Shown here in pieces: positions 17,950 through 27,718 of a stretch of 64,000 nucleotides of DNA; the stretch's first letter is position 1; every line of letters begins with the position of its first letter. The DNA comes from Caballeronia insecticola (GTDB lineage: Bacteria; Pseudomonadota; Gammaproteobacteria; Burkholderiales; Burkholderiaceae), in contig NC_021287.1 in assembly GCF_000402035.1 (NCBI RefSeq), positions 2,170,001 to 2,234,000 on the forward strand, given 5' to 3'. Below the pieces are notes generated by a model. That model was not told where the DNA came from, ran no database searches, and worked only from the letters and a program-made list of their open reading frames with translations. The position numbers and the translations under genes were made by a program.

Positions 17950-20004
17950 TTACTCGGTGGCCGGCACGCGCTCCAGATCCTTGAGCCATACCGTCGCCTG
18001 CGAGTCGCTCGGCGCGCGCCAGTCGCCGCGCGGAGACAGCGAGCCGCCCGAGCCGACCTTCGGCGCATTCGGCACGCATGAGCGTTTGAACTGGCTCGTG
18101 CGGAAGAAGCGGTCCAGAAAGATGCGCAGATTTTTGCGGATGGCGGCGAGGTCGTACTGGTTGCGCGTAACCTTCGTGCCTTCCGGCCACGCGCCCGCAT
18201 CGCGATCGCGCCACGCGGCGAGCGCGAGAAACGCGACCTTCGACGGCGCAAAGCCGAAACGCAGCGTGTAGTACAGATTGAAATCCTGCAACTCGTACGG
18301 GCCGATCACGCTCTCCGTCTTCTGCTCGACCACGCCGCTCGTCTTGCCCGGGATGAGTTCCGGACTGATATCGGTGCTCAGGATGTTTTCGAGGACATCG
18401 GTGCCGGTGTCGCCGATCTGCCCCGACTCCGCCACCCAGCGCACCAGATGCGTGATCAGCGTCTTCGGCACGCTCGCGTTGACGTTGTAGTGGGACATGT
18501 GATCGCCCACTCCGTAGGTGCACCAACCAAGTGCCAGCTCGCTCAGATCGCCCGTGCCGATCACGATGGCGTTGTTGAAATTCGCCAGCCGGAACAGATG
18601 GCTCGTGCGCTCGCCGGCCTGCACGTTTTCATAGGTGATGTCGTATTGCTCCGCGCCCGTGCTGTGCGGATGGCCGATGTCGGTCAGCATCTGCACGCAG
18701 CTCGGGCGAATGTCGATCTCGCCGGCCGTGCAGCCGATCACGTGCATCAGCTCGCGCGCCTGAGCAAGCGTGCGGTCGCTGGTCGCGAAGCCCGGCATCG
18801 TATAGGCGAGGATGTTCGCGCGCGGCAAGCCGAGCCGGTCCATCGCTTTCGCGCACACGAGCAGTGCATGCGTGGAATCAAGGCCGCCCGAGATGCCGAT
18901 GACGACCTTCGAGATGCCGGACGATTGCAGCCGTTGCAGCAGCGCCTGCACCTGGATGTTGTAGACCTCGTTGCAACGCTCGTCGCGGCGCGCGGCGTCG
19001 GCGGGGACGTAAGGAAAGCGCGCGACGCGCCGTTCCAGCGGCAGCTTCGCCTGAGCGGGCACGGCGAGCGGGAATTCGATCACGTTGAATTGCGCGACTT
19101 CGTCCGCGTGCCGGTGCGTCGAGCGGCCGAACGTGGTCTGCCGCATGCGTTCGCGGGAGAGGCGTTCGAGATCGACATCGGCGAAGATGATGTGCGACTC
19201 ACTGGAGAAACGCTCGGATTCCGCGAGCATTTCGCCGTTCTCGTAGATGAGCCCTTGCCCGTCCCAGGCCAGATCGGTCGACGACTCCCCATTCCCCGCC
19301 GACGTGTACAGATAAGCCGCCACGCAGCGCGCGGATTGCTGCCCGACGAGCTGATGCCGGTAAGCCGACTTCCCCACGACGATATTCGACGCCGACAAAT
19401 TCACGAGCACCGTCGCGCCCGCGAGCGCCGCGAACGACGAAGGCGGAATCGGCACCCACACGTCTTCGCAAATCTCGACGTGGAAACGAAACAGCGGCAG
19501 ATCCTTGATCTGGAACAGCAGCGACGCCCCGAACGGCACGTCCTGTCCGCACAGCGAGAGCGTGCGCGTGGTCGCGGCATCGGCGGGACTGAACTGCCGC
19601 GCTTCGTAGAACTCGCCGTAGTTCGGTAGATAACTCTTCGGCACGACGCCGCGAATGACGCCGTTCGCAATCACGATCGCGCAATTGAAGAGCTTGTGCT
19701 CCGCCCTCACCGGCGCGCCGACGATCATCGCCACATTCAGTTTCTTCGACGCTTCGACGATGTCGTTCAGCGCGTCTTCGCAGGCGTCGAGCAAGGCGCG
19801 TTGATGAAAGAGGTCGTCGCACGTATAGGCGGAAATGCCGAGCTCGGGAAACGCGACGAGCACCGCGCCGCGCGCCGCCGCCTGCTGCGCGAGCGCGATG
19901 GTCTGCGCCGCGTTGAACGCCGGATCGGCGACCCTGCACACCGGCACGCCGACAGCGACGCGCGCGAAATCATGGCTGTACAGGTTGAAGAAGTTTCTGC
20001 TCAT
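17950..20004 (-). CDS. nadE: Glutamine-dependent NAD+ synthetase
   Basis: A 684-residue two-domain enzyme making NAD from deamido-NAD, ATP and glutamine. The N-terminal nitrilase-like glutaminase domain carries the triad Glu54 (AFPELGIS), Lys123 (PKSYLP) and Cys179 (VEICEDVW). The C-terminal synthetase domain has the ATP-pyrophosphatase loop [13 protein letters not shown]. Length and domain order match the long octameric form described in Mycobacterium tuberculosis rather than the short ammonia-dependent enzyme. ATG 20004 ([10 protein letters not shown]) is preferred; ATG 20013, three codons upstream, is possible. glnB follows. Confidence 0.96.
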   Translation of the reverse strand: MSRNFFNLYSHDFARVAVGVPVCRVADPAFNAAQTIALAQQAAARGAVLVAFPELGISAYTCDDLFHQRALLDACEDALNDIVEASKKLNVAMIVGAPVRAEHKLFNCAIVIANGVIRGVVPKSYLPNYGEFYEARQFSPADAATTRTLSLCGQDVPFGASLLFQIKDLPLFRFHVEICEDVWVPIPPSSFAALAGATVLVNLSASNIVVGKSAYRHQLVGQQSARCVAAYLYTSAGNGESSTDLAWDGQGLIYENGEMLAESERFSSESHIIFADVDLERLSRERMRQTTFGRSTHRHADEVAQFNVIEFPLAVPAQAKLPLERRVARFPYVPADAARRDERCNEVYNIQVQALLQRLQSSGISKVVIGISGGLDSTHALLVCAKAMDRLGLPRANILAYTMPGFATSDRTLAQARELMHVIGCTAGEIDIRPSCVQMLTDIGHPHSTGAEQYDITYENVQAGERTSHLFRLANFNNAIVIGTGDLSELALGWCTYGVGDHMSHYNVNASVPKTLITHLVRWVAESGQIGDTGTDVLENILSTDISPELIPGKTSGVVEQKTESVIGPYELQDFNLYYTLRFGFAPSKVAFLALAAWRDRDAGAWPEGTKVTRNQYDLAAIRKNLRIFLDRFFRTSQFKRSCVPNAPKVGSGGSLSPRGDWRAPSDSQATVWLKDLERVPATE

Positions 20005-20101
20005 GGTCGACATTGGTTTGCGCGGATTGCAGCGGGAAAGACGCGGCGTGAATCGGAACGTGAAATGGGGCGAGAACCCGCGTCGATTATCGCACGCGGT
20101 T

Positions 20102-21244
20102 TCAGGTCTTTTTTCTGAACGGCGTATGCGCTTCGAGTTCGACGATGTGATGATCCATCGCCTCGGTTTCGGCGTCGAGGAACTCGGCGATCGCGTGCGC
20201 GAAGCGCTGATCCGCGATCCAGTGCGCGGACCATGTCGGCGTCGGCAGGAGACCGCGCGACATCTTGTGCACGCCCTGCGCGCCGCCCTCGAAACGCGCC
20301 AGTCCATGCTCGATGCAATACGCGATGCCCTGCATGTAGCACGTCTCGAAGTGCAGGCCCGAGACGAACTCGCGCGTGCCCCAGTAGCGGCCGTACATCG
20401 TGTCGCCGCCGATCATGTTGAGCGCGCAGGCGAGCCGCGCGCCGTCCGCTTCGGCGATGACGAGCAGGATGCTGTCGGGCGCCTCGGCGTGGATCCGGCC
20501 GAAGAATTCGCGCGTCAGATACGGCGCGTTCCAGTGCTCGCGATACGTGTTGTCGTAACAGTCGTAGAAGAAATCGAGCGCGCTTTCGTCGATTTGCGCA
20601 CCGCGCAGCCACGTGTAGGTGACGCCCGCTTCCGTCACGCGGCGCCGGTCCTGCTTCACCTTCTTTCGCTTGTCGTGACTCATCGTCGCGAGGAAGGCGT
20701 CGAAGCTCGCGTAGCCGTCGCCGGGCAGATTCTCCCAGTGGAACTGCACGCCTTCGCGCAGCATGTAGCCCGCGTCCTTCAGCGCCGCGACGTCCTGTGC
20801 ATGCGGAAACAACACGTGCAGCGAAGACAATTCCATTTGGCGCGTGAGTTCGATCGCTCCGCGCGCGAGCAGCACGCGATCCTCGTGATCCGCCGCGATG
20901 AGGCGCGGTCCCGTCACCGGCGAAAACGGCACGGCCGACAGCGCCTTCGGGTAATAGCGCAGGCCGTGGCGCTCGAAGGCGTCGGCCCAGGCGTGATCGA
21001 ACACGTATTCACCGCGCGAGTGCGACTTGAGATACAACGGCATCGCACCGGCGAGCGTACTGCCGCGCATCAGCAGCAGATGATGCGGTCGCCAGCCGGT
21101 GCGCCTGACCGCGCATCCCGTGTCCTGCAGCGCCGCCAGAAACGCGTGGCGCACGAACGGATTGTCGCCGGCAAGCCGGTTCCAGTCGTCGGCCGGAATC
21201 TCGGCAAGCGTATCGACTACATGAATTTCGACCTCGCGATTCAA
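20102..21244 (-). CDS. GNAT-like acyltransferase of the DUF482 family
   Basis: A 380-residue protein of the DUF482/PF04339 group, related by fold to FemAB-type aminoacyl and acyl transferases. Recognisable segments are [17 protein letters not shown] near the N-terminus, [15 protein letters not shown] in the middle and [17 protein letters not shown] near the end. Its substrate is unknown. No ATG fits the start; TTG 21244 is preceded by GAGGTAG at the right distance and gives the family's usual N-terminus. It lies upstream of nadE on the same strand. Confidence 0.82.
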   Translation of the reverse strand: MNREVEIHVVDTLAEIPADDWNRLAGDNPFVRHAFLAALQDTGCAVRRTGWRPHHLLLMRGSTLAGAMPLYLKSHSRGEYVFDHAWADAFERHGLRYYPKALSAVPFSPVTGPRLIAADHEDRVLLARGAIELTRQMELSSLHVLFPHAQDVAALKDAGYMLREGVQFHWENLPGDGYASFDAFLATMSHDKRKKVKQDRRRVTEAGVTYTWLRGAQIDESALDFFYDCYDNTYREHWNAPYLTREFFGRIHAEAPDSILLVIAEADGARLACALNMIGGDTMYGRYWGTREFVSGLHFETCYMQGIAYCIEHGLARFEGGAQGVHKMSRGLLPTPTWSAHWIADQRFAHAIAEFLDAETEAMDHHIVELEAHTPFRKKT

Positions 21245-21405
21245 CAGGCTACCTCGCTGAAATATCGACGGCGCGCGCCTTAAGCTTCGAGCGCACCCCA
21301 AAGCGGCTATTCTCGCGCAACTCGCCGCGCCCCGCCCGAGCGGCAGACGCGCTCCGCCGCGATGCTTATCGGCGATAATGCGCCGCACACTTCCATCACT
21401 CGCCG

Positions 21406-21699
21406 ATGCCCTGGTTCCTCTATCTGATCGAATGCGCTGACGGCAGCCTCTACACCGGTATCGCGACGGACGTCGAGGCGCGTTTCACCGCGCACGCGAG
21501 CGGCAAGGGCGCGCGCTATACGCGCGCGCGTAAGCCGCTGCGCGTGCTGGCGTCGTTCGAACTGGCGGGGAGATCGGAGGCGTTGCGCGCGGAATATCGC
21601 GTCAAGCAGTTGACCGCGCTGCAGAAGCGCGCGTTGATCGCGGGAGAGAGAACGCTCGAATCGCTGTTGCCCCGGAGCGAGGCAAGCGAAGAAGAATAA
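21406..21699 (+). CDS. GIY-YIG nuclease-superfamily protein (YhbQ-like)
   Basis: A 97-residue protein with the UPF0213/YhbQ pattern: WFLYLIECADGSLYTGIATD at the N-terminus (the GIY-YIG equivalent), then ARYTRARKPLRVL and a C-terminal EYRVKQLTALQKRALI. E. coli YhbQ is a GIY-YIG-type DNA nuclease, so a DNA repair or nuclease role is plausible. The gene is single and divergent from the DUF482 gene. Confidence 0.9.
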   Translation: MPWFLYLIECADGSLYTGIATDVEARFTAHASGKGARYTRARKPLRVLASFELAGRSEALRAEYRVKQLTALQKRALIAGERTLESLLPRSEASEEE

Positions 21700-21733
21700 A
21701 AAAACGCCGCCGCGTTTCTGCAACGCGGCGGCG
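21698..21733 (-). terminator. Rho-independent terminator of ppa
   Basis: A 12-bp GC-rich stem (21705-21716 with 21722-21733), followed on the minus strand by seven consecutive T residues (21704-21698). It closes the pyrophosphatase transcript and overlaps the last bases of the convergent nuclease gene. Confidence 0.88.
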
Positions 21734-21762
21734 CTTCGTCGAAAACGCGTCGAAAACCGTGC

Positions 21763-22290
21763 TTACTTGCCGAAGTTCGCGACGCCTTCCGAAATTTCCT
21801 TGTGCGCGGCGTCGATGCCCGCCCAGCCCTCGACCTTCACCCACTTGCCCTTTTCGAGCGCCTTGTAGTTCTCGAAGAAGTGCTTGATCTGGTCTTTCAG
21901 ATATTCGGGCACGTCGTCGATCGACTTGATGTTCGCCGTCATCGGGCAAATTTTGTCGTGCGGCACGGCGACCAGCTTGGCATCCACGCCCGATTCATCC
22001 GTCATTTGCAGCATGCCGAGGGCGCGCGCGCGCACGACCGACCCCGCCAGCAGCGGGAACGGCGTGATGACGAGCACGTCGACCGGGTCGCCGTCGCCGG
22101 AGAGCGTCTGCGGGATGAAGCCGTAGTTGGCCGGATAACGCATGCCGGTGCCGATGAAGCGGTCGACGACGAGCAGGCCCATGTCCTTGTCCGCTTCGTA
22201 TTTGACCGGATCGCTTTGCGCGGGAATCTCGATGATGACGTTGAAATCCTGCGGGAGATCCTTGCCGGGAGGTACGTTGTTGAAGCTCAT
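21763..22290 (-). CDS. ppa: Inorganic pyrophosphatase
   Basis: A 175-residue family I soluble pyrophosphatase that splits PPi released by biosynthetic reactions. The signature with metal-binding aspartates is seen in [10 protein letters not shown], followed by [11 protein letters not shown] and [14 protein letters not shown]. Length matches the hexameric bacterial enzyme (about 175 residues). It is monocistronic with its own terminator. Confidence 0.97.
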   Translation of the reverse strand: MSFNNVPPGKDLPQDFNVIIEIPAQSDPVKYEADKDMGLLVVDRFIGTGMRYPANYGFIPQTLSGDGDPVDVLVITPFPLLAGSVVRARALGMLQMTDESGVDAKLVAVPHDKICPMTANIKSIDDVPEYLKDQIKHFFENYKALEKGKWVKVEGWAGIDAAHKEISEGVANFGK

Positions 22291-22532
22291 GAGCGCTCTC
22301 TGGAGAAGTTGAGTCGGAGAAGAAAACGCACGGGCGGACGGTCGATGAATGAAGCCGCCGCGCGGCGATGATCGGCGCGCGCATGCCGGCGCGTGAATGC
22401 GTCATTATAGCCAAACGGGACCCGCGCCCCGACCGTGCGGACATAGGACGGACATGCGGCGAACGTACGGCGAACGACAGCGCGATAATCGATCGGGCGT
22501 CGCGGGATTGACACCACAATCAGGAGACATGC

Positions 22533-23972
22533 ATGGAAGAAGCGAAACATTTCATCAACAACCGCTGGGTCGCGCCGTCTGTCGGCGAGACGATTCCGGT
22601 AGTCGATCCGTCGGACGGCCAGATCTTCGCGCAGATCGCGCGCGGCACGGCGGCCGACATCGACCGGGCCGTCACCGCTGCACGCGCCGCCTACGAAGGC
22701 CCGTGGGGCGCGATGAGCGCCGCCGAGCGCGGGCGCATTCTCGCGCGCCTGTCGATGCTGATCGGCGCGTGCCACGAGGAAATCGCGCAGATCGAGGCGC
22801 GCGACACCGGCAAGCCGCTCAAACAGGCGCGCGCCGACGCCACGGGCATCGCCCGCTATTTCGAGTTTTACGCAGGCGCCGCCGACAAGCTGCACGGCGA
22901 AACCCTGCCCTATCAGTCCGGCTTCACCGTGCTCACGATCCGCGAGCCGCACGGCGTGACGGGCCATATCGTGCCGTGGAATTATCCGCTGCAGATTTTC
23001 GGGCGCAGCGTCGGCGCCGCGCTCGCGACCGGCAACGCGTGCGTCGCGAAACCGGCGGAGGACGCGTGCCTGTCGCTGTTGCGCATCGCGGAGCTGGCCG
23101 CCGAAGCGGGGTTGCCCGAAGGCGCGCTGAATATCGTCACCGGTTACGGGCACGAAGCGGGCGCGGCGCTCGCGCGTCATCCGGGCATCGACCATATTTC
23201 GTTTACCGGCTCGCCCGCGACCGGCGCCGCCGTTACCAAGATGGCCGCCGACAACCACATTCCCGTCACGCTGGAACTCGGCGGGAAGTCGCCGCAGATC
23301 GTTTTCGCCGATGCCGATTTCGACGCCGCGCTGCCCGTGCTCGTCGCCGCGATCGTGCAGAACGCCGGACAGACCTGCTCGGCCGGCAGCCGCGTGCTGA
23401 TCGAGCGCGCCGCCTACGAGCCGCTCATGGAGCGTCTGGCGCAGGCCTTCGCCGCGCTCAAGGTCGGGCCGAGCACGCTCGATCTCGATTGCGGGCCGCT
23501 CATCAGCGCGAAGCAGCAGCAGCGCGTGTGGGACTTTCTGTCGGACGCGCAGCACGACGGCATCGCGATGGCCGCGCAAGGCGAAGTGGTCGCGGAAGCG
23601 CCCGAAGCCGGCTTCTATCAGGCGCCCACGCTTCTGCGCGATGTCCCGCCGACGCACCGCCTCGCGCGCGAAGAAGTCTTCGGCCCGGTGCTCGCCGCCA
23701 TGCCTTTCGACGACGAAGCCGACGCGCTGCGGCTCGCCAACGGCACCGACTACGGCCTCGTGGCCGGCATCTGGACGCGCGACGGCGCCCGCCAGATGCG
23801 CCTCGCGCGCCGCGTGCGCTCGGGACAGGTGTTCATCAACAATTACGGCGCGGGCGGCGGCATCGAGTTGCCGTTCGGCGGCGTGAAGCATTCGGGACAC
23901 GGACGCGAGAAAGGCTTCGAGGCGCTGTACGGCTTCACGACCTTGAAGACCATCGCGATCAAACACGGCTGA
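22533..23972 (+). CDS. NAD(P)-dependent aldehyde dehydrogenase
   Basis: A 479-residue ALDH-superfamily enzyme oxidising an aldehyde to its acid. Catalytic Cys282 lies in NAGQTCSAGSR and the general base Glu248 in TLELGGKSPQ; the cofactor motif is FTGSPATG and the oxyanion Asn lies in VPWNYPLQ. A C-terminal segment PFGGVKHSGHGREKG is typical. It is followed by a short-chain dehydrogenase gene after 28 bases, and an ACS-family transporter comes next, so these three probably serve uptake and oxidation of one carbon source that cannot be named from sequence. Confidence 0.9.
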   Translation: MEEAKHFINNRWVAPSVGETIPVVDPSDGQIFAQIARGTAADIDRAVTAARAAYEGPWGAMSAAERGRILARLSMLIGACHEEIAQIEARDTGKPLKQARADATGIARYFEFYAGAADKLHGETLPYQSGFTVLTIREPHGVTGHIVPWNYPLQIFGRSVGAALATGNACVAKPAEDACLSLLRIAELAAEAGLPEGALNIVTGYGHEAGAALARHPGIDHISFTGSPATGAAVTKMAADNHIPVTLELGGKSPQIVFADADFDAALPVLVAAIVQNAGQTCSAGSRVLIERAAYEPLMERLAQAFAALKVGPSTLDLDCGPLISAKQQQRVWDFLSDAQHDGIAMAAQGEVVAEAPEAGFYQAPTLLRDVPPTHRLAREEVFGPVLAAMPFDDEADALRLANGTDYGLVAGIWTRDGARQMRLARRVRSGQVFINNYGAGGGIELPFGGVKHSGHGREKGFEALYGFTTLKTIAIKHG

Positions 23973-24000
23973 CGTTCGAATCGACAACAAAGGAGACAGT

Positions 24001-24777
24001 ATGCGACTGCAAGGCAAGACGGTGATCGTGACGGGCGGCGGCTCGGGTTTCGGCGAAGGCATCGCGAAGACGTTTGCGCGCGAAGGGGCGAACGTCGTCG
24101 TGAACGATCTGAACGGCCCGGCCGCCGAGCGCGTGGCGAGCGAGATCGCGCTGGCGTCGTCGCCGGAAGCGGCGCACGGCCGCGCGATCGCCGTTCAGGG
24201 CGACGTGACCAGGCGCGAAGACTGGCAGAAGCTGCACGACGCGGCCATCGAAGATTTCGGCAGCGTGCAGGTCGTCGTCAACAATGCGGGCACGACGCAC
24301 CGTAACAAGCCCGTGCTCGACGTCACCGAAGCCGAGTTCGACCGTGTCTACGCGGTGAACGTGAAGAGCATCTACTGGAGCGTCGAGCAGTTCGTGCCGT
24401 ACTTTCGCCAGCAAGGCGGCGGCGCGTTCATCAACATTGCGTCGACGGCGGGCGTGCGGCCGCGTCCGGGCCTCGTCTGGTACAACGGCAGCAAGGCGGC
24501 GGTGATCATCGCGAGCAAGGCGCTCGCGGTCGAACTGGGCCCGGACCGCATCCGCGTGAACTGCATCAATCCGGTGATGGGCGAAACCGGTTTGCTCGCC
24601 GAATTCATGGGCGTGGAAGACACGCCGGAGAACCGCCGCAAATTCCTCGCGACCATTCCCCTCGGCCGCCTCTCGACGCCGCAGGACATCGCGAACGCCG
24701 CGCTCTATCTCGCCTCCGACGAGGCCGAGTTCATCACCGGCGTCGCGCTCGAAGTGGACGGCGGACGCTGCGTCTGA
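24001..24777 (+). CDS. Short-chain dehydrogenase/reductase (SDR, classical type)
   Basis: A 258-residue Rossmann-fold oxidoreductase. It has the cofactor motif TGGGSGFGEGIA, NNAG in the core, and the active-site pair Tyr161 and Lys165 in YNGSKAAV with Ser in INIASTAG. An acidic Asp after the second strand (VVVNDLNG) predicts NAD(H) rather than NADP(H). AAAGGAGA lies just before the ATG. It is in an operon with the aldehyde dehydrogenase. Confidence 0.9.
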   Translation: MRLQGKTVIVTGGGSGFGEGIAKTFAREGANVVVNDLNGPAAERVASEIALASSPEAAHGRAIAVQGDVTRREDWQKLHDAAIEDFGSVQVVVNNAGTTHRNKPVLDVTEAEFDRVYAVNVKSIYWSVEQFVPYFRQQGGGAFINIASTAGVRPRPGLVWYNGSKAAVIIASKALAVELGPDRIRVNCINPVMGETGLLAEFMGVEDTPENRRKFLATIPLGRLSTPQDIANAALYLASDEAEFITGVALEVDGGRCV

Positions 24778-24811
24778 AGCCGCTGCGCATGCTGCTGCAT
24801 GAGCCGGTGCG

Positions 24812-24837
24812 CGCGCCGCGGCGAGGTCCGCGGCGCG
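24812..24837 (+). terminator. GC-rich hairpin after the ALDH-SDR pair, possible terminator
   Basis: CGCGCCGCGG pairs perfectly with CCGCGGCGCG around a six-base loop, 35 bases after the SDR stop codon. There is no T run, so it may only stabilise the mRNA end. Confidence 0.4.
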
Positions 24838-24975
24838 CGGGTCGCATCGGTGCTTTCCCTAGCCCCGACACGCACTTGGCGCCGATGCTGAACGGCTAGA
24901 ATCCTTACGCGTCTGTAATCGCCGGGCGGGCCCATCCGCTTCGGTGCGACGCGTACATAACGAGAGGAGACAAGC

Positions 24976-26292
24976 ATGGCCAGCACCGCCAATCCGATGC
25001 CTCGCCCCGGCGCCGGCGCGCCGTCCGCGTTCGAGGAAGCCACGTATCGCAAGGTCGCGTGGCGGCTCTCGCCGCTGCTTCTGATCTGCTATGTGGTCGC
25101 TTATCTGGACCGCGTGAACGTCGGCTTCGCCAAGCTGCAGATGGCCGCCGATCTGCAACTGTCGGACGCCGTGTACGGCTTCGGCGCGGGCATCTTCTTT
25201 TTCGGGTACTTCATCTTCGAGATTCCGAGCAACGTGATCCTGCATCGCGTCGGCGCGCGGGTGTGGATCGCGCGGATCATGATCTCGTGGGGCATCATTT
25301 CCGCGCTCACGATGTTCGTCACCACGCCGACGATGTTCTACGTGATGCGCTTTCTGCTCGGCGCGGCCGAAGCGGGCTTCTTCCCCGGCATCATTCTTTA
25401 TCTGACGTACTGGTTTCCGGCGCGCCGGCGCGGACGCATGACGACGCTGTTCATGACGGCCATCGCGCTGTCGGGACTGATCGGCGGGCCGATCAGCGGC
25501 TGGATCATGAAGGCCTTCGACGGCGTGCACGGCTGGCATGGCTGGCAATGGCTGCTGTTGCTCGAAGGCATTCCTTCGGTGATCGTGGGCCTGGTCGTGC
25601 TCGCGAAACTCGACGATCGCATCGCGAAGGCCAAGTGGCTCACGACGGAAGAACGCGAGCTACTTGAACGCAACATCGCGGCGGATAACGTCTCGAAGGA
25701 AGATCCGTCGATCGGCAAGATTCTGTCGAGCCCGAAGGTGTGGCTGATGAGCCTGATCTACTTTTCCTTCGTGATGGGTCTATACGGCGTGAGCTTCTGG
25801 CTGCCCACGATCATCAAGTCGATGGGCGTCTCCGATCCGTTGCAGGTCGGACTGCTTTCCGCCATTCCCTACGGCGTGGCGGTGATCGGCATGCTGTACG
25901 CGGCGCGCAGCGCGGACCGTACTGGCGAGCGCCGCTGGCATATCGCGATTCCGGCGTTCATCGGGGCGATCGGGCTGGTGCTGTCGGTGGTGTGGTCGTC
26001 GAACACGATGCTCGCGATGATCGGCCTCACGCTCGCGACGATGGGCATTCTCACCACGCTGCCGCTGTTCTGGAGCCTGCCGACGGCGTTTCTCGCCGGG
26101 ACGGGCGCGGCTGCCGGCATCGCGATGATCAATTCGCTCGGCAACCTGGCCGGGTTTCTCAGCCCTTATCTGGTCGGGTGGCTGAAGCAGGTCACGTCAT
26201 CGACTGCGAGTGGCATGTATATGCTCGCGGGCTTTCTCGTGCTCGGCGCGCTGCTCGCGTTGAGCGTGCCGGCGCGGATGGTGAATCGGTAG
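24976..26292 (+). CDS. MFS transporter, anion:cation symporter (ACS) family
   Basis: A 438-residue inner-membrane protein with 12 expected helices. Family features are the first helix ending CYVVAYLDRVNVGFAKLQM, FEIPSNVILHRVGARVWIAR, and FLLGAAEAGFFPGIILYLTYW. ACS members import organic acids such as tartrate, phthalate, hexuronates or 4-hydroxyphenylacetate. AGAGGAGA stands before the ATG. It follows the ALDH-SDR pair and could import their substrate precursor; this is inference from position only. Confidence 0.88.
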   Translation: MASTANPMPRPGAGAPSAFEEATYRKVAWRLSPLLLICYVVAYLDRVNVGFAKLQMAADLQLSDAVYGFGAGIFFFGYFIFEIPSNVILHRVGARVWIARIMISWGIISALTMFVTTPTMFYVMRFLLGAAEAGFFPGIILYLTYWFPARRRGRMTTLFMTAIALSGLIGGPISGWIMKAFDGVHGWHGWQWLLLLEGIPSVIVGLVVLAKLDDRIAKAKWLTTEERELLERNIAADNVSKEDPSIGKILSSPKVWLMSLIYFSFVMGLYGVSFWLPTIIKSMGVSDPLQVGLLSAIPYGVAVIGMLYAARSADRTGERRWHIAIPAFIGAIGLVLSVVWSSNTMLAMIGLTLATMGILTTLPLFWSLPTAFLAGTGAAAGIAMINSLGNLAGFLSPYLVGWLKQVTSSTASGMYMLAGFLVLGALLALSVPARMVNR

Positions 26293-26401
26293 GGTTTATC
26301 AATACTGCATTAATAGCTTCACGCTTATAGACGCTGCCGAAATCTTCGCCCGCATTGCGCGAGCGTCGCGAGCCCAAACGGCTATAGACCGCCAAGCCTT
26401 G

Positions 26402-26431
26402 AGTCCGGCGCAGCCACGCTGCCGGACTTTT
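26402..26431 (+). terminator. Rho-independent terminator after the ACS transporter
   Basis: AGTCCGGC (26402-26409) pairs with GCCGGACT (26421-26428), followed by TTTCT. It lies about 110 bases after the transporter gene. Confidence 0.75.
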
Positions 26432-26446
26432 CTGTCCCTCATATCT

Positions 26447-26477
26447 CGCAATGTCGTCAAGATTTGTCGACATTGCG
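26447..26477. repeat. Perfect 10-bp inverted repeat
   Basis: CGCAATGTCG (26447-26456) and CGACATTGCG (26468-26477) are exact reverse complements separated by 11 bases. No T run follows, so it could be an operator as well as a hairpin. Confidence 0.6.
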
Positions 26478-26520
26478 GTTTCGTTGCCCGAGTCTGCTTG
26501 CCTCACTTCGCTGCCCTCGT

Positions 26521-26557
26521 ATGCTGATACTCGCCCCATGCGGGCGAACATCAGCAT
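26521..26557. repeat. 37-bp near-perfect palindrome upstream of the PAAR gene
   Basis: ATGCTGAT (26521-26528) pairs with ATCAGCAT (26550-26557), and inside it TCGCCC pairs with GGGCGA; only two AC/AC positions fail to pair. It ends 61 bases before the PAAR start codon. Confidence 0.7.
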
Positions 26558-26618
26558 TTCAGGAGTCGAGATGCATGCCAGAAATCAAGCATAACGAAAC
26601 AAGTAGCGGGGGGCGAAC

Positions 26619-27167
26619 ATGATGCGACGATTCGCAGTGGTCGGAGACAAGCTCACTAACAACGGAGAAATCTGCGATTACAAGGGGCTGATTTTCATGC
26701 TGGGCGGACATCAGGCCGCGCTCATCAATGGAGCAGCTTATTGTCCCGTCTGCAAGAAGACAGGGTATATCGCAAAGGAAGGCGGTCCGCGTCGTATGAC
26801 CTTGGGTGCAAACGAGATAGCACTTGAGAATGATGTTGTTGTATGTGGTTGCACGGAACATCCGCGCATTTTCGCAAGACTCGCAGGAGAAGCATGGTAC
26901 GACGATCTGGCCCAGACACTTGGAAACGTCGGGACGCATGCAACGGATCGAAGCGGCGCAGCAGCGGCATTCATCGATAACGCGCCTTCTAACTTCGATG
27001 AGTTATTTCAGTTATTGGACAACACAACTGGGCAGCCACTAGCAAACTTTGAATACGCAATAGAGCGGGCAACTGGCGAAATTGAGCATGGAGTTACCGA
27101 TGAGGATGGGCGTACGCACTTGCTTTCATCTACGGCCAGCGCCGAATCTGTTCGAATTTACGTCTGA
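26619..27167 (+). CDS. PAAR-domain protein with C-terminal transthyretin-like domain (T6SS spike tip)
   Basis: A 182-residue protein. Residues 1-90 are a PAAR-type domain (FAVVGDKLTNNGEI, then GHQAALINGAAYCPVCKK, then NDVVVCGCTEHPRIFA) that sharpens the VgrG spike of a type VI secretion system and can carry cargo. The last 55 residues (TGQPLANFEYAIERATG, GVTDEDGRTHLL) resemble transthyretin-like domains known to dock effectors onto T6SS spikes. Base composition is clearly lower in GC than its neighbours. It is followed 11 bases later by a predicted effector gene; no T6SS structural genes are in the window. Confidence 0.8.
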   Translation: MMRRFAVVGDKLTNNGEICDYKGLIFMLGGHQAALINGAAYCPVCKKTGYIAKEGGPRRMTLGANEIALENDVVVCGCTEHPRIFARLAGEAWYDDLAQTLGNVGTHATDRSGAAAAFIDNAPSNFDELFQLLDNTTGQPLANFEYAIERATGEIEHGVTDEDGRTHLLSSTASAESVRIYV

Positions 27168-27178
27168 GTACATATAGT

Positions 27179-27718
27179 ATGGATCAAATCAAGTCGCCTA
27201 GCGGAAACACGCTAACCAAGATTGCAACCAGAACGACCACACCAACATCCGATTCGACGCCCAAACAGGTCCACGTTCAGACAGACACGATTGAGATAAT
27301 AGTCAGCGACTCCCGAGCAATCTCCATGGGTTCTCAATTTGGTCATTCCGCCATCGTCATAGACGGTATTGAATAAGGGCGCGCACATCCGGGCTGGGAC
27401 AAAGATACAAAAGAGCACTATCTGCAGCGGCAACAGGTTTTTATGCGGAGAGACTCGTGGGGATATGTTCTCCGCGTGACGACATCTGAGAAGCAGAAAA
27501 TGTTGTCGGAAATCAGGCGGCGGATGGCGGAGAACAGACCGTACTCTGTCTCGGACAATAGCTGTTCGTCCAATGTCGCTGAAGTGTTAGAGATTGCTGG
27601 AATTCAGGCGCACGACCCGAGATTCGAGTTCATGGACACGATTTCGCCGGCCGATCTCATGATAGGACTAAAACATTCCAAACGACTTGTCGGGCAAAAT
27701 GTGTATCCGAAAAAATAG
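27179..27718 (+). pseudogene. Predicted T6SS effector, permuted NlpC/P60-like papain fold, interrupted by one stop codon
   Basis: The reading frame would encode 179 residues but has TAA at 27374-27376 after VIDGIE; the same frame continues GRAHPGWDKDTKEHYLQ to a natural end. The arrangement FGHSAIVIDG (His56) before SDNSCSSNVAEVLE (Cys128) fits the circularly permuted NlpC/P60 papain-like hydrolases, where His precedes Cys; many act on peptidoglycan or lipids. Position between a PAAR gene and a lipoprotein gene suggests a T6SS effector. The catalytic Cys lies after the stop, so the product is presumably dead unless the stop is read through. Confidence 0.65.

Larger units (their letters stand above)
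26293..26618. other. Intergenic stretch with three stem-loops before the PAAR gene
   Basis: No gene of reasonable length is seen. It holds a terminator (26402-26431), an inverted repeat (26447-26477) and a large palindrome (26521-26557). A 15-codon frame (MPEIKHNETSSGG...) ends at the PAAR start codon region and could be a remnant of a lost upstream gene. Confidence 0.5.
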
